NCBI GenBank assembly: GCA_000701945.1 | Contig: JNKE01000021.1 | Coordinates: 29,436 to 93,435, forward strand | Reading direction: 5' to 3' | Source of the DNA: Anaerotruncus sp. MC2020 | Lineage (GTDB): Bacteria; Bacillota; Clostridia; Oscillospirales; Ruminococcaceae | Length of the DNA stretch: 64,000 bases | In this document: in pieces, positions 16,552 through 24,585 of the stretch | How positions within the stretch are numbered: position 1 is the first letter of the stretch | Layout of the letters: every line of letters begins with the position of its first letter | Notes under the pieces: model-generated | The model's database searches: none | What the model saw: only the letters and a program-made list of their open reading frames with translations | Told to the model about the DNA's origin: nothing | Translations under genes and position numbers: made by a program

Positions 16552-16842
16552 TTATTTTTCTCTTGTTATGAGATAGCCGATGTACCATAACAGGTAGGCA
16601 TTGATATAGAAAAGGAACATGACAGCGAAAGCTGCGAAGAGCATCCCTATAAGCCAGTTATCTAAATCATCTACCTTGTGGAAGAGCTCCTCTATGCCGT
16701 TGCGGTAGTGTACGAAAGGGGGATTGTAGTACGTGTCGAGCAGAATGTACGAGCATAAGCCATTGAAAACAGCTGCGATAAACGATATTGCGAGGAACAC
16801 ATTAGCCCAGTATGGAGGACAGGGGATTCGTAGCTTTTTCAT
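16552..16842 (-). CDS. small membrane protein
   Basis: A 96-residue protein with two membrane segments (about 13-34 and 61-92) separated by a soluble loop, DTYYNPPFVHYRNGIEELFHK. AAGGAG lies before ATG, so it is an intact gene rather than a fragment. It matches the C-terminal half of the 211-residue neighbour, suggesting tandem duplication with loss or gain of the N-terminal pair of helices. Function unknown. Confidence 0.8.
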   Translation of the reverse strand: MKKLRIPCPPYWANVFLAISFIAAVFNGLCSYILLDTYYNPPFVHYRNGIEELFHKVDDLDNWLIGMLFAAFAVMFLFYINAYLLWYIGYLITREK

Positions 16843-16856
16843 AGAAACATCTCCTT

Positions 16857-17243
16857 TCAGAAGCGCCGTGCAAGTCCGAGGAGGAAGAGCACGTCCATAG
16901 CTACAGCCGCAACAGAGAAGATGTCCTGCGCGCGCTGAGACATATCGAAGCTGTCAGTCCTTTTGTACGCGATAGTTCGTGCAGTGAAGTGCAGGCTCAA
17001 TATTACGTGGGTCAGGAGCGATATCCACCACACAGGTGTCAATAAAAGCCGCATTCCGAGCTCGTCTATGACCTCGCCTGCACCGCCGAGACCGTAGAGC
17101 AGCTCGCGGTTGCCGAGGCTTGATATGAAGTTGTATTTATAGCCGAATATAGCGCCGTACAGCACCCATACAAGCATTATTGCTGCTGGCAGAAATGTCA
17201 GTGCATAGGAAAGCTTGAACTGTTTTGTCATCCGCTCATTCAT
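16857..17243 (-). CDS. hypothetical membrane protein
   Basis: A 128-residue protein with three or four hydrophobic segments, at about 13-33, 67-90 and 109-125. AAAGGAGG lies before ATG. It is the first gene of the three-gene membrane-protein group and is 14 bases from the next start, so the genes are probably cotranscribed. It is not obviously similar to the other two. No family recognised. Confidence 0.75.
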   Translation of the reverse strand: MNERMTKQFKLSYALTFLPAAIMLVWVLYGAIFGYKYNFISSLGNRELLYGLGGAGEVIDELGMRLLLTPVWWISLLTHVILSLHFTARTIAYKRTDSFDMSQRAQDIFSVAAVAMDVLFLLGLARRF

Positions 17244-17343
17244 AGCAGCCGCCTCCTTTACTGTCTATATGATAGCATAATGGAGGCAGAAATGGAATGT
17301 GTCAAAGGTCACTTTCGCAGTTACATTTGTAATGTTTTCGCAT

Positions 17344-17430
17344 TGTAGGGGCGCCCTTCGGGCGTCCGCAACTTACCGAAACGCACACGATAAACGGAAT
17401 ATCTGTAGGGGCGCCCTTCGGGCGTCCGCG
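17344..17430. repeat. two TAGGGGCGCCCTTCGGGCG palindromes
   Basis: Near-identical copies at about 17344-17370 and 17403-17430, each a GGGGCGCCC-tt-CGGGCGTCC palindrome. Confidence 0.85.
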
Positions 17431-17487
17431 ATGTGACGGACATTTTCGCTTCATTCCCCATTTGTCTTGAATAGCTTGTTTTACGTC

Positions 17488-17668
17488 GAGAGCAAAGGGG
17501 ACAACCTTCGGGACAAGGAGGGGGAGAAAAAGAAAACTGGAACAAAAATCGACATTTCTCCCCCTCCTTTTCCCTACGGTTTTCCCCTTTGAATCTCTTT
17601 TCCCTCTCCCTTTTTCTCCTCCTCATTGTCGATTTTTGCCCCTTCTTCGCCGTCCTTCGACGGCTGAC
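17488..17668 (-). repeat. purine-rich hairpin element, copy 2
   Basis: An inverted, diverged copy of the element at 9926-10080. On the plus strand, AAAAATCGACA (17542-17552) faces TGTCGATTTTT (17625-17635), and CCGTC-CTTC-GACGG lies at 17649-17662. The interior is pyrimidine-rich on this strand. The end arms differ from copy 1 at one base pair on both sides, so pairing is kept. Confidence 0.75.
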
Positions 17669-17701
17669 TTTGAAATAAAAACGGCATAGTTTTTGATTTT
17701 T

Positions 17702-17895
17702 CTACCCACCGAAAGCAGACTGTGCCGTCTGTACAGAGTGAGCGAGCTTGCGAGCGGCAACGAAATTCGGGTTCAAAGGGACTGCGTCCCTTTGCAGGGT
17801 CTGGGACAGAGTCCCAGCGGGTCAAGGGCAGAGCCCTTGCAGAGTCCAGAGGCAGAGCCTCTGGCAGGGTGTGGGGCAGAGCCTCACAAAAAAGA
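17702..17895. repeat. stem-loop array 3
   Basis: The flank CCGAAAGCAGACTG...GTACAGAGTG is shared with array 1. Five hairpins follow (17770-17891), with loops ACTGCGT, ACAGAGT, CAGAG, CAGAG and CAGAG and different stem sequences. The array ends 28 bases before the stop of the M23 peptidase gene, so it forms the end of that transcript. Confidence 0.8.
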
Positions 17896-17922
17896 GGCGG
17901 GATATCCCGACTCTCTGCAAAA

Positions 17923-19653
17923 TCAGTCCTTCTCCTCGTCGCGCTTTTTCTTCTCCTCGGACATATTCTCCGTATTGAGGAATGACGCAGGGTCGTAGCA
18001 GATACCCTGATAGCGCACCTCGAAGTGGCAGTGGTCGCCGAAGGAGTTGCCCGTGTTGCCGACAAATCCTATGAGCTGTCCCTTCTGGACGTACTCGCCC
18101 TCGACCGCGTACACCGATATCATATGACCGTATACCGTAGCATAGCCGTCGGGGTGCTCTATCATGACGACGTTGCCGTAGCCGCCCGAATTCCAGCCCG
18201 CAGACACGACCTCGCCCTCCTCGGCGGCGTATATCTCCGTGCCCTCGGGAGCCGCGATATCCAGTCCCTTATGGTTTCGGTCGCTGATGAATGTATCACT
18301 TACGTAGCCTCCGTCAAGCGGCCAGCCCATTTGTCCCGTACCCGTGAGCGGCTGTCCGAAGAAGCAGGTATCGGGGTTATCGGGCATAGCGGAGTACGTA
18401 CCGTAGCCGATGACCTCCATGACAGGGTTCTTCGTGACGTTGTTGCTTATCACCTTGCGCGACGCCTCTATACCGTCGACGTAGGTTATCTCTATCTTGC
18501 TCTCCTTTACGCCGCGCTCGCCCTTTGTCAGAGTCGCGACCATACCCACGTTCAGCGCACTCGTCTCGACCTCTATCGTCTCGTACTCGAGGAAGGACAT
18601 CGTGTCCATTTCGCGGATATACTGTATCGGGAGAAAGCTCTCGGTCTGTATGACGTTTATCATCTGACCATCCTTGAGTGATGTGCTTATGTCGGGATTG
18701 AGCTCGTTGAGCTTGTCCAGGTCCATGCCGTACTTCTGCGCGACGGTGACGATATTGTCTCCCGCCTGAGCAACGTAAACGCGCTTCTTCTCCTTTGCGG
18801 AGGTGAGCTGCGCAATGGTGTCATCCTCGGACTTGACGCTGTTCCGCAGATAAATACCCTTTGTGTACTCTATCTTGTTTACGTAGGACACGTCCCTGAC
18901 AGTACCCTTGACCTCATAGTTGAGTAGTCTGTCCTCGAGCGCTTCCTCGACAGCCTTTTTATTGGCGACGGCTCCGACGAAGCTGCCGTCGATGTAGATA
19001 CCGTATGCCTCGGTGAGGTCCTCGTCGGACGCCTCGAGCATCTTGTCCGCGAGCTGTCCCGAGGTTATGAACTTGTCGTCGTCGGATATCACGCGGAGCG
19101 AGAGCTTCGCGGACATATCGAGCGCCTCTTCGTTCTCGGAGTACGAGACACGCTGCTGAACGTCACGGGCAGCGGAATCGAAGTCCGCCTCCGCGGAGAT
19201 GATGCCTATCTCATGCCCGTTGTACTCGACCGCTATGCCGTATTCGAGTCCCGAGCCGAAGCGCACGACTCCGATGAGGAAGGCAAAGCAGAGTATCGGC
19301 AGGGTGTAGTTGAAGGCGGTATAGATGACGCCGTTCTCGCCGAGGAAGAACGAGCCGATGAAGGTGACGAGGGCGGTGATGTACTCGCGTTTGCCTTCCT
19401 TTTTGGCTTTGCGGATATTCCGCGTGAGCTCGTTGGAGAGCTTGACGCGGCTTCGGAAGGACTCGGTGAGCTCATGCCACAGCCACAGTATGCCGCTTCC
19501 TATAGCCTTTATCATGTCCCACAGCTCGGCGGCGATGAACATGACGGTCTTTATCACGGCGAGCAGTATCGCCGCTATGAACTTGAAGGTGCAGTGTGCA
19601 GCACGGACGAACAGACCTGTCGCGGCGTTGGCTGCATTATGGAAAATGTCCAA
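17923..19653 (-). CDS. membrane-anchored LysM-G5-M23 peptidase
   Basis: A 576-residue envelope protein. Residues 1-75 contain hydrophobic segments, with another at about 112-145, anchoring it in the membrane. A LysM peptidoglycan-binding repeat lies at about 295-340 (VAQAGDNIVTVAQKYGMDLDKLNELNP), a G5 domain at about 355-435 (GERGVKESKIEITYVDG), and a C-terminal M23/LytM domain at about 455-560. The M23 zinc ligands are seen as H-K-G-L-D and H-C-H-F-E. It probably cleaves peptidoglycan cross-links or acts as a DipM/SpoIIQ-like scaffold. It is monocistronic with its own promoter at 19688-19715. Confidence 0.92.
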   Translation of the reverse strand: MDIFHNAANAATGLFVRAAHCTFKFIAAILLAVIKTVMFIAAELWDMIKAIGSGILWLWHELTESFRSRVKLSNELTRNIRKAKKEGKREYITALVTFIGSFFLGENGVIYTAFNYTLPILCFAFLIGVVRFGSGLEYGIAVEYNGHEIGIISAEADFDSAARDVQQRVSYSENEEALDMSAKLSLRVISDDDKFITSGQLADKMLEASDEDLTEAYGIYIDGSFVGAVANKKAVEEALEDRLLNYEVKGTVRDVSYVNKIEYTKGIYLRNSVKSEDDTIAQLTSAKEKKRVYVAQAGDNIVTVAQKYGMDLDKLNELNPDISTSLKDGQMINVIQTESFLPIQYIREMDTMSFLEYETIEVETSALNVGMVATLTKGERGVKESKIEITYVDGIEASRKVISNNVTKNPVMEVIGYGTYSAMPDNPDTCFFGQPLTGTGQMGWPLDGGYVSDTFISDRNHKGLDIAAPEGTEIYAAEEGEVVSAGWNSGGYGNVVMIEHPDGYATVYGHMISVYAVEGEYVQKGQLIGFVGNTGNSFGDHCHFEVRYQGICYDPASFLNTENMSEEKKKRDEEKD

Positions 19654-19687
19654 AAAGCGATACTCCTCTCTATAGCGTTACTGTTAT

Positions 19688-19715
19688 ATTATACACCGTT
19701 TTCGTAAAATTACAA
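19688..19715 (-). promoter_or_regulatory. M23 peptidase promoter
   Basis: On the minus strand, TTGTAA (19710-19715)-N16-TATAAT (19688-19693), 35 bases before the start. Confidence 0.65.
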
Positions 19716-19812
19716 CGGGAAAGTGAGGCGAAAAAGGTCGGCGGGCAGGAATTTTGTAGGTCTGCACAAAAATCCCGATATATTCAGCTGACTGTTTTAC
19801 CGCTCCCCGCGG

Positions 19813-20655
19813 TCAAATCAGCGCGCGTATGTCCTCGGGCAGGTCAGCCTCTACCGTGACCTCCTCGCCCGTCAGCGGCAGCCTGAACGTCAGCCGCCCG
19901 CAGTGCAGAGCCTGCCGCGAGATGTCCGCCGTCGAGCCGCCGTACATATCGTCCCCCGCGAGCGGATGCCCTATGTACGCGAAATGCACGCGTATCTGAT
20001 GAGTGCGCCCCGTCTCAAGCCGCACCTCCGCGAGCGAATACCGTCCGTTTTCGGCAATGCGCCGAAAATGCGTGACCGACGGTCTGCCGTCCGCCCGCAC
20101 ACAGCGCAGTATCACGCTCTCGCGCTCGCGGGCAATGGGGGCGTCGATTGTGCCGACCTCGTCCGTCACGCCCTCCGCGACCGCAAAATAGACCTTCGCG
20201 CAGCTCCCCTGCAGGAGATTCGCGGAATGAGCGTCCTTCGCGACGAGGCACAGTCCCGACGTGTCCTTGTCGAGCCGATTTATCGGGCGGAACGAGAGCT
20301 CGGGGTACAGGTGCGCGAAGAGGTTCGCGAGGGTATCGCCGCGATGCCCGTGCGACTCGTGAACAGGCATACCAGCGGGCTTGTCAAACACGACAAGGCT
20401 CGCGTTCTCGTACACTATCGGCGCGTGCAGCGACGGATTCGGCTCCGCGGCGGCACTCTCACCCATGTCGAGGACGAGGACGTCCCCCGCCCTGACCGTG
20501 TCAATGCTGCGTATCGGCTGCCCGTTGCAGGTGATGCCGCCCTCGCGGTGCTTCAGCTTCGCGAGGAGCCGCGCAGATATGCCGTTCCGTCCGCGCAGGA
20601 AGGTCTTGACCGATACAGGCTCCTCCGTATCGACTATGAATCTCAGCTCCGCCAC
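19813..20655 (-). CDS. RluA-family 23S rRNA/tRNA pseudouridine synthase
   Basis: A 280-residue protein with a partial S4-like N-terminus and the RluA catalytic domain. The catalytic aspartate lies in INRLDKDTSGLCLVAK at about residue 127, and the conserved R-T-H-Q-I-R-V-H motif follows near 218. Enzymes of this family isomerise specific uridines in 23S rRNA or tRNA; the exact target cannot be read from sequence. It starts 4 bases after the stop of the membrane-protein gene upstream, so the two are probably cotranscribed. Base composition is noticeably GC-rich. Confidence 0.93.
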   Translation of the reverse strand: MAELRFIVDTEEPVSVKTFLRGRNGISARLLAKLKHREGGITCNGQPIRSIDTVRAGDVLVLDMGESAAAEPNPSLHAPIVYENASLVVFDKPAGMPVHESHGHRGDTLANLFAHLYPELSFRPINRLDKDTSGLCLVAKDAHSANLLQGSCAKVYFAVAEGVTDEVGTIDAPIARERESVILRCVRADGRPSVTHFRRIAENGRYSLAEVRLETGRTHQIRVHFAYIGHPLAGDDMYGGSTADISRQALHCGRLTFRLPLTGEEVTVEADLPEDIRALI

Positions 20656-20659
20656 AATG

Positions 20660-21457
20660 TCACCCCGCCCGTCGGACGCGACGCACCGCTGAACGCGCGT
20701 ACTCGTCCTCTTTTATATAAATGGAAATGCCCGTCGCGAACGCCGCCGCGAGCTCGGGCAGAAATATCGGTATGCCTATGACCGTGACCAGCGGCAGAGC
20801 ATATACCGCCGCCAGTCCGAGCGGGAGCCGCTTCCTGCCGTGCATGAAGCCCAGCGACATCACCGCACAGGCGAGCCCTCCCCTGTCGGGATACTCCGCG
20901 AGCAGAAACGGCACAGCCGCTGTGCTGAGCCGTGCTCCGAGCCACAAAAGCGCCGATAATGCCGCTAAAGCCGCCATATTCGATGCGGCAAAGAGCTCGC
21001 CGCTGCTGCCGCCGTCACCTATGAGCGTGAAGGCGTACACTCCGAGCAGAGCCGCAGGCACGAGCGCCGCAAAGCTGATGAGTCTGCCCGCGACAAATGC
21101 CGTGATACTGCGGCGGAGGAAGTCCCCGCGCAGCAGGAGCTCCGATGCGGGAACGTCCTCCGCGCCGTCGGTGACAATGCTACGCAGCCTCGCAGCCGCC
21201 GCGCATATCAGCGGAGCGGTGGCCCCCCAACGCAGGAGGGTCAGCAGTCCCGCGAGGACGAGCTGTCCCGCATATCCACCCGTAAAGAGCTCCACAGGGC
21301 GCATTGCTCCGAAGTAGAGCAGCAGGCTGTAGAAAGCCGCCTCGCCGAGACGGAAGAGCAGTCCCGCAGCGACAGGCGGCAGACAGACGAGCAGCAGCTC
21401 CGCGCGCCGACCGCGTATCCGCCGCCTCGTATAGCCGATAAGCTCCCATATACTCAA
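20660..21457 (-). CDS. hypothetical multi-span membrane protein
   Basis: About 265 residues with five or six hydrophobic segments. No family recognised. The frame is open to a TTG at 21499, but GGGAG at 21465-21469 is correctly spaced for TTG 21457, giving an N-terminus SIWELIGYTRRRIRG; the start is uncertain. It is GC-rich with an Ala/Leu/Arg bias like its downstream neighbour, the pseudouridine synthase, with which it probably shares a transcript. Confidence 0.75.
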   Translation of the reverse strand: MSIWELIGYTRRRIRGRRAELLLVCLPPVAAGLLFRLGEAAFYSLLLYFGAMRPVELFTGGYAGQLVLAGLLTLLRWGATAPLICAAAARLRSIVTDGAEDVPASELLLRGDFLRRSITAFVAGRLISFAALVPAALLGVYAFTLIGDGGSSGELFAASNMAALAALSALLWLGARLSTAAVPFLLAEYPDRGGLACAVMSLGFMHGRKRLPLGLAAVYALPLVTVIGIPIFLPELAAAFATGISIYIKEDEYARSAVRRVRRAG

Positions 21458-21504
21458 ATAACCACTCCCACACATAATTCGCAAAAGAGCTAAGATCAAA
21501 GCCG

Positions 21505-21800
21505 TTAGCCATTAGTGTGCTCCCCTTAACGGAAAAAGTGGGCTACCGAGCCGTAAATATACGGTACATATTCGGTATCCTGCGAAACCGCCAAAGGGGG
21601 CTCCCCTTAGCCGTCAGCTTATGGTATCGGCTTCGCCGATAATAATTGAAATGTAGGGGCGGCGTTCCGCCGACCGCATAAAACAACGTTATTGTCACAC
21701 GGACGCCCAAAGGGCGCCCCTACAATTTTAAAATCATCGCCGTAGGCGATAACGCAAGCTAAAGGCTTATAATTCCGAATTTCGCATTCCGAATTACACT
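21505..21800. repeat. mixed heptad and palindromic repeats
   Basis: TTAGCC heptads near 21505-21515 and 21605-21615; a TCGGCTTCGCCGA hairpin near 21627; GTAGGGGCGGCG-tt-CCGCCGACC at 21655-21680; GGACGCCC-aaa-GGGCGCCCC at 21701-21724; and an AT-rich repeat AATTCCGAATTTCGCATTCCGAATT at about 21770-21796. No gene is seen in this gap. Confidence 0.8.
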
Positions 21801-21825
21801 GGTATTATGTGAGCTTTATGGGATT

Positions 21826-22470
21826 TTATTCAAAATCGGGACCGTCGTCCTCTATGCGCTCGTAGGGACAGTAGCCGAGAATCTCGAAGCACTGCGAATT
21901 CAGCCACATCTGCGCCGTCGTGAGTATGTCGAAGCCGCCGCCCGCCTCCGTTGTTATCTGCGAGGGCGAATACTTCGGTATTCCGAAGCCCGCAAGCATA
22001 TTCGAGATGATGCCCGCGTGCGTGATGAGCGCACAGTGCGTCAGCCCGCTCTGCATCATGTCCGTGATGATGTTGTGCAGACCCGTGTATGTGCGCGCGG
22101 TCATCTCCTCGAGGCTCTCGCCCTTAGGCGGACGCGCGTCCTTGCCTCCGCGGAGCCACGCCTTGTAGTCGTCGCGGTTTATCAGCTCATCCACGCTCTT
22201 GCCGTCGAATTCGCCGAGGTCGAGCTCACGGAAGTCGTCCACGGGGACTATCTCCGTCTCGGGGAAGAGTATGTCCGCGGTCTCCCTGCACCTCAGAAGC
22301 GGCGACGTGTAGACCCTGTGCACGGACGGGTAGTCGAACTCGTCCATTTTCGCGGCGAGGTCGGCGGCTCCCTTCGGAGAGAGCGGCATATCGGTCTTGC
22401 CGATGTATATTCCCTTTTCGTTCGCCTCGGTCAGACCGTGACGTATCACACTTATCCTGTAGCCTTTCAT
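21826..22470 (-). CDS. histidine phosphatase family protein
   Basis: A 214-residue phosphoglycerate-mutase-like phosphatase. The phosphorylated histidine is in the RHG motif (SVIRHGLTEANEKG) near residue 9; the second histidine lies in CALITHAGIISNML near 155; the catalytic Glu/Asp is in ELDLGEFDGKSVDEL. Close homologues include alpha-ribazole phosphatase (CobC) and broad phosphatases; the substrate is not certain. ATG 22470 follows AAGGAG, while the longer frame to 22503 has no ribosome-binding site. It stands alone. Confidence 0.9.
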   Translation of the reverse strand: MKGYRISVIRHGLTEANEKGIYIGKTDMPLSPKGAADLAAKMDEFDYPSVHRVYTSPLLRCRETADILFPETEIVPVDDFRELDLGEFDGKSVDELINRDDYKAWLRGGKDARPPKGESLEEMTARTYTGLHNIITDMMQSGLTHCALITHAGIISNMLAGFGIPKYSPSQITTEAGGGFDILTTAQMWLNSQCFEILGYCPYERIEDDGPDFE

Positions 22471-22674
22471 ATTCTGCTCCTTCTCATTATGCAAAACCGC
22501 CAAAAAGCGGTGCGAATTTTATAACTGTTGGTAATTCCTACAAATTGAGGCTCAAAAAATGCCCGTATTTTCATATTTCAGCATATTTACAAGTTATACA
22601 GATTGTTATATAATAATAATATGACAAAAATATACTTTCAGTATCTAAAAACTATAATATAGGAGGGAATCCCC

Positions 22675-23406
22675 ATGAATTCAGATTTCGCGCGTATCAT
22701 CACCTTGCAGAGAAAAGAACGCCACATCAGCCAGAAGCAGGCTGCGCAGGACCTCGGTATCTCACAGGCTCTGCTCTCTCACTACGAAAAGGGCATAAGA
22801 GAGTGCGGACTGAATTTCCTTGTCAAGATAGCCGACTACTATAACGTATCCTGCGACTATCTGCTCGGACGTACTCCCGAGCCCGAGGGCAAGGTCATCA
22901 CTATCGAGGATATCCCCGACGACGACGGCAACAACACACTCAAGATGCCTTCGCCCGAGATAATCAACTTCAACAGGCGTATCATCAACAACTCTATCAG
23001 TCTGCTGTTCTCGCTCGCGCAGAAGGCAAACAGCATCACCCTCATCAAGGAGGTATCGTCGTATCTCATGCTGTCGGTGTACAAGCTGTTCCGCATCGTC
23101 TACAACGCGAACCCGCACAACGACCAGAAGCTGTTCCGCATACCCAAGGTAATAGCCAACGACAGCGCAAACGCTATCATCTCCATGAGCGAGGCTGACA
23201 TCAAAGCCGCTTCGAGCGGTATCGCCCTCGACGGCAACGACTGCATTGACAACTTCGATACCCTGTACATAACGACATCAACGCTCCAGAAAGACTACGC
23301 GCAGTACTCGTCGTCGCTGCTCAACCTCATCAAGCGCAGCGAGGAAAGCATCGCGCGCACACGCTCGAAATACCACAGCAACGGCGAAAACAACCGCGGC
23401 TACTGA
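22675..23406 (+). CDS. XRE-family transcriptional regulator with C-terminal domain
   Basis: A 243-residue protein with an N-terminal helix-turn-helix (about 10-65: ISQKQAAQDLGISQALLSHYEKG, ending in YNVSCDYLLGRT) and a helical C-terminal region of about 150 residues that I do not recognise. TAGGAGGG lies 8 bases before ATG. The 170-bp AT-rich upstream region holds a TATAAT at about 22653 but no good -35. It is followed by its own terminator and flanked by unrelated genes. Targets unknown. Confidence 0.9.
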   Translation: MNSDFARIITLQRKERHISQKQAAQDLGISQALLSHYEKGIRECGLNFLVKIADYYNVSCDYLLGRTPEPEGKVITIEDIPDDDGNNTLKMPSPEIINFNRRIINNSISLLFSLAQKANSITLIKEVSSYLMLSVYKLFRIVYNANPHNDQKLFRIPKVIANDSANAIISMSEADIKAASSGIALDGNDCIDNFDTLYITTSTLQKDYAQYSSSLLNLIKRSEESIARTRSKYHSNGENNRGY

Positions 23407-23414
23407 TAACGCAC

Positions 23415-23441
23415 GTCCCTGCTTCGGCAGGGACTTTTTTT
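23415..23441 (+). terminator. terminator of XRE regulator gene
   Basis: GTCCCTGC-ttcg-GCAGGGAC followed by seven T. Confidence 0.97.
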
Positions 23442-23448
23442 CCCGTCC

Positions 23449-23883
23449 TTACTGCTTCGAGCCGTTCACGGCTATTCTCACCATCATCGAGTTTATCTCG
23501 CCCGAGCCGAAATGCCCCGTTGCTTTGTCGGCGGAGAGTATCAGCTGCAAGCCCTCCATTTCAGGCGTGTCGTTCACGAGCTCGAGGAGCTGCGACAGCC
23601 TGCACATCGTATAGCCCGTGCCCATAGCCGCAGCGGTATCAATGTTCGGGAATATCATGAAGTAGTTCCTGCCCTCGTTCGGAGCGATGACGAGCTGCAT
23701 ACCGAAGCTGCCGTCCTCGTTCTCGACCGCGTCGCCCGTGACGGCGGCAAGCACCTCCTCGCCGTTCTTAGCCATTTCCGCGAGCTTCAGTCCCACGGCG
23801 AAGTCAAAGGACTGACCGTCGAAGTCGTCCCCGATGCGCGACACCTTGCGGTACAGCGCTACAAGCTTTTCTATATTTGTCAT
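23449..23883 (-). CDS. hypothetical protein, possibly SseB-like
   Basis: A 144-residue soluble acidic protein. The segment GRNYFMIFPNIDTAAAMG is faintly like the N-terminal domain of SseB-family proteins, but I would not rely on this. No signal peptide or membrane segment is seen. It is a single gene convergent with the XRE regulator. Function unknown. Confidence 0.75.
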   Translation of the reverse strand: MTNIEKLVALYRKVSRIGDDFDGQSFDFAVGLKLAEMAKNGEEVLAAVTGDAVENEDGSFGMQLVIAPNEGRNYFMIFPNIDTAAAMGTGYTMCRLSQLLELVNDTPEMEGLQLILSADKATGHFGSGEINSMMVRIAVNGSKQ

Positions 23884-23998
23884 ATTATCACCTGCTGATA
23901 TCAGATTTGTTTTATTATATCACACTACGGCGGTTATGTCAATTTTACAGGGGCGTTGAATGAACGGATCTGCGCGGGGCGCTCCGACACAATAAAAT

Positions 23999-24024
23999 CC
24001 CCCGAGAGCTGTTGCCCTCGGGGG
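23999..24024 (-). terminator. terminator of zinc-finger peptide gene
   Basis: CCCCCGAG/CTCGGGGG stem; on the minus strand it is followed by ATTTTATT. Confidence 0.85.
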
Positions 24025-24041
24025 TGAACTGATACTTTTAT

Positions 24042-24308
24042 TTATTTATTTAACATTTCTTTGATCTCAGCCACATATTCCGGGTGGCTTGCCATATGTC
24101 CCATTAATAAAAACGGCGCAAACTGTCCGCTAAAGGACTGTCCGCAGTATTTGCAGGCATAGCCCGAGCCTGCACCGCCCGAAACAGCGGCGAGCTGTTC
24201 AGGGTCAAGCTCTATATCCTCGTTTTCGACGAAAGCCTTTATCTCTTCATCTGTTTTGAAAGATGCCAGTTTATCGAGCTTGTCCTTTGATAATTCATTG
24301 ATTTTCAT
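24042..24308 (-). CDS. double-glycine leader peptide with zinc-finger-like core
   Basis: An 88-residue peptide. Residues 1-45 are an acidic helical leader ending in LDPEQLAAVSGG, very like the double-glycine leaders of Nif11-type and bacteriocin precursors. After G45 the 43-residue core AGSGYACKYCGQSF... contains C52, C55, H71 and H75 (C-x2-C-x15-H-x3-H), similar to a C2H2 zinc finger. ATG 24308 follows AGGAGG; the frame extends upstream without a ribosome-binding site. It has its own promoter and terminator. No modification enzyme, peptidase-ABC transporter or immunity gene lies nearby, so a RiPP role is only inferred. Confidence 0.8.
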   Translation of the reverse strand: MKINELSKDKLDKLASFKTDEEIKAFVENEDIELDPEQLAAVSGGAGSGYACKYCGQSFSGQFAPFLLMGHMASHPEYVAEIKEMLNK

Positions 24309-24352
24309 AGTAATTCCTCCTTTATATAGTACGTGCTGCACCTTATATTCTT

Positions 24353-24380
24353 ATTATACACTTATTCTCTCCTTTGTCAA
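24353..24380 (-). promoter_or_regulatory. promoter of leader/zinc-finger peptide gene
   Basis: On the minus strand, TTGACA (24375-24380)-N16-TATAAT (24353-24358), 45 bases before the start. Confidence 0.8.
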
Positions 24381-24493
24381 CGATTTTGGTGTACTATTCA
24401 CAAAAGGGAAACATTTTTTGTCAAAGCAGACAAGCTGTCTCGCCGCCGTTTATACATATTCCCTAACAAGTCGGGAGACGCTCCTGCTTTTTG

Positions 24494-24516
24494 GACGGAT
24501 GATATCCGCCCCTACA
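24494..24516. repeat. GGATgATATCC-GCCCCTACA palindrome
   Basis: One copy of the TAGGGGCGGAT-type palindromic repeat between the peptide gene promoter and the oxidoreductase operon terminator. Confidence 0.75.
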
Positions 24517-24544
24517 CGATGTCGCAGGGCAGTTGTTCACGCAT

Positions 24545-24574
24545 AAAAAGGCACACCTTATCGGTGTGCCTTTT
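24545..24574 (-). terminator. terminator of 2-oxoacid oxidoreductase operon
   Basis: AGGCACACC-ttatc-GGTGTGCCT with A/T runs on both sides; on the minus strand it follows the gamma-subunit stop by 12 bases. Confidence 0.92.
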
Positions 24575-24585
24575 CTCAGTTCTTA

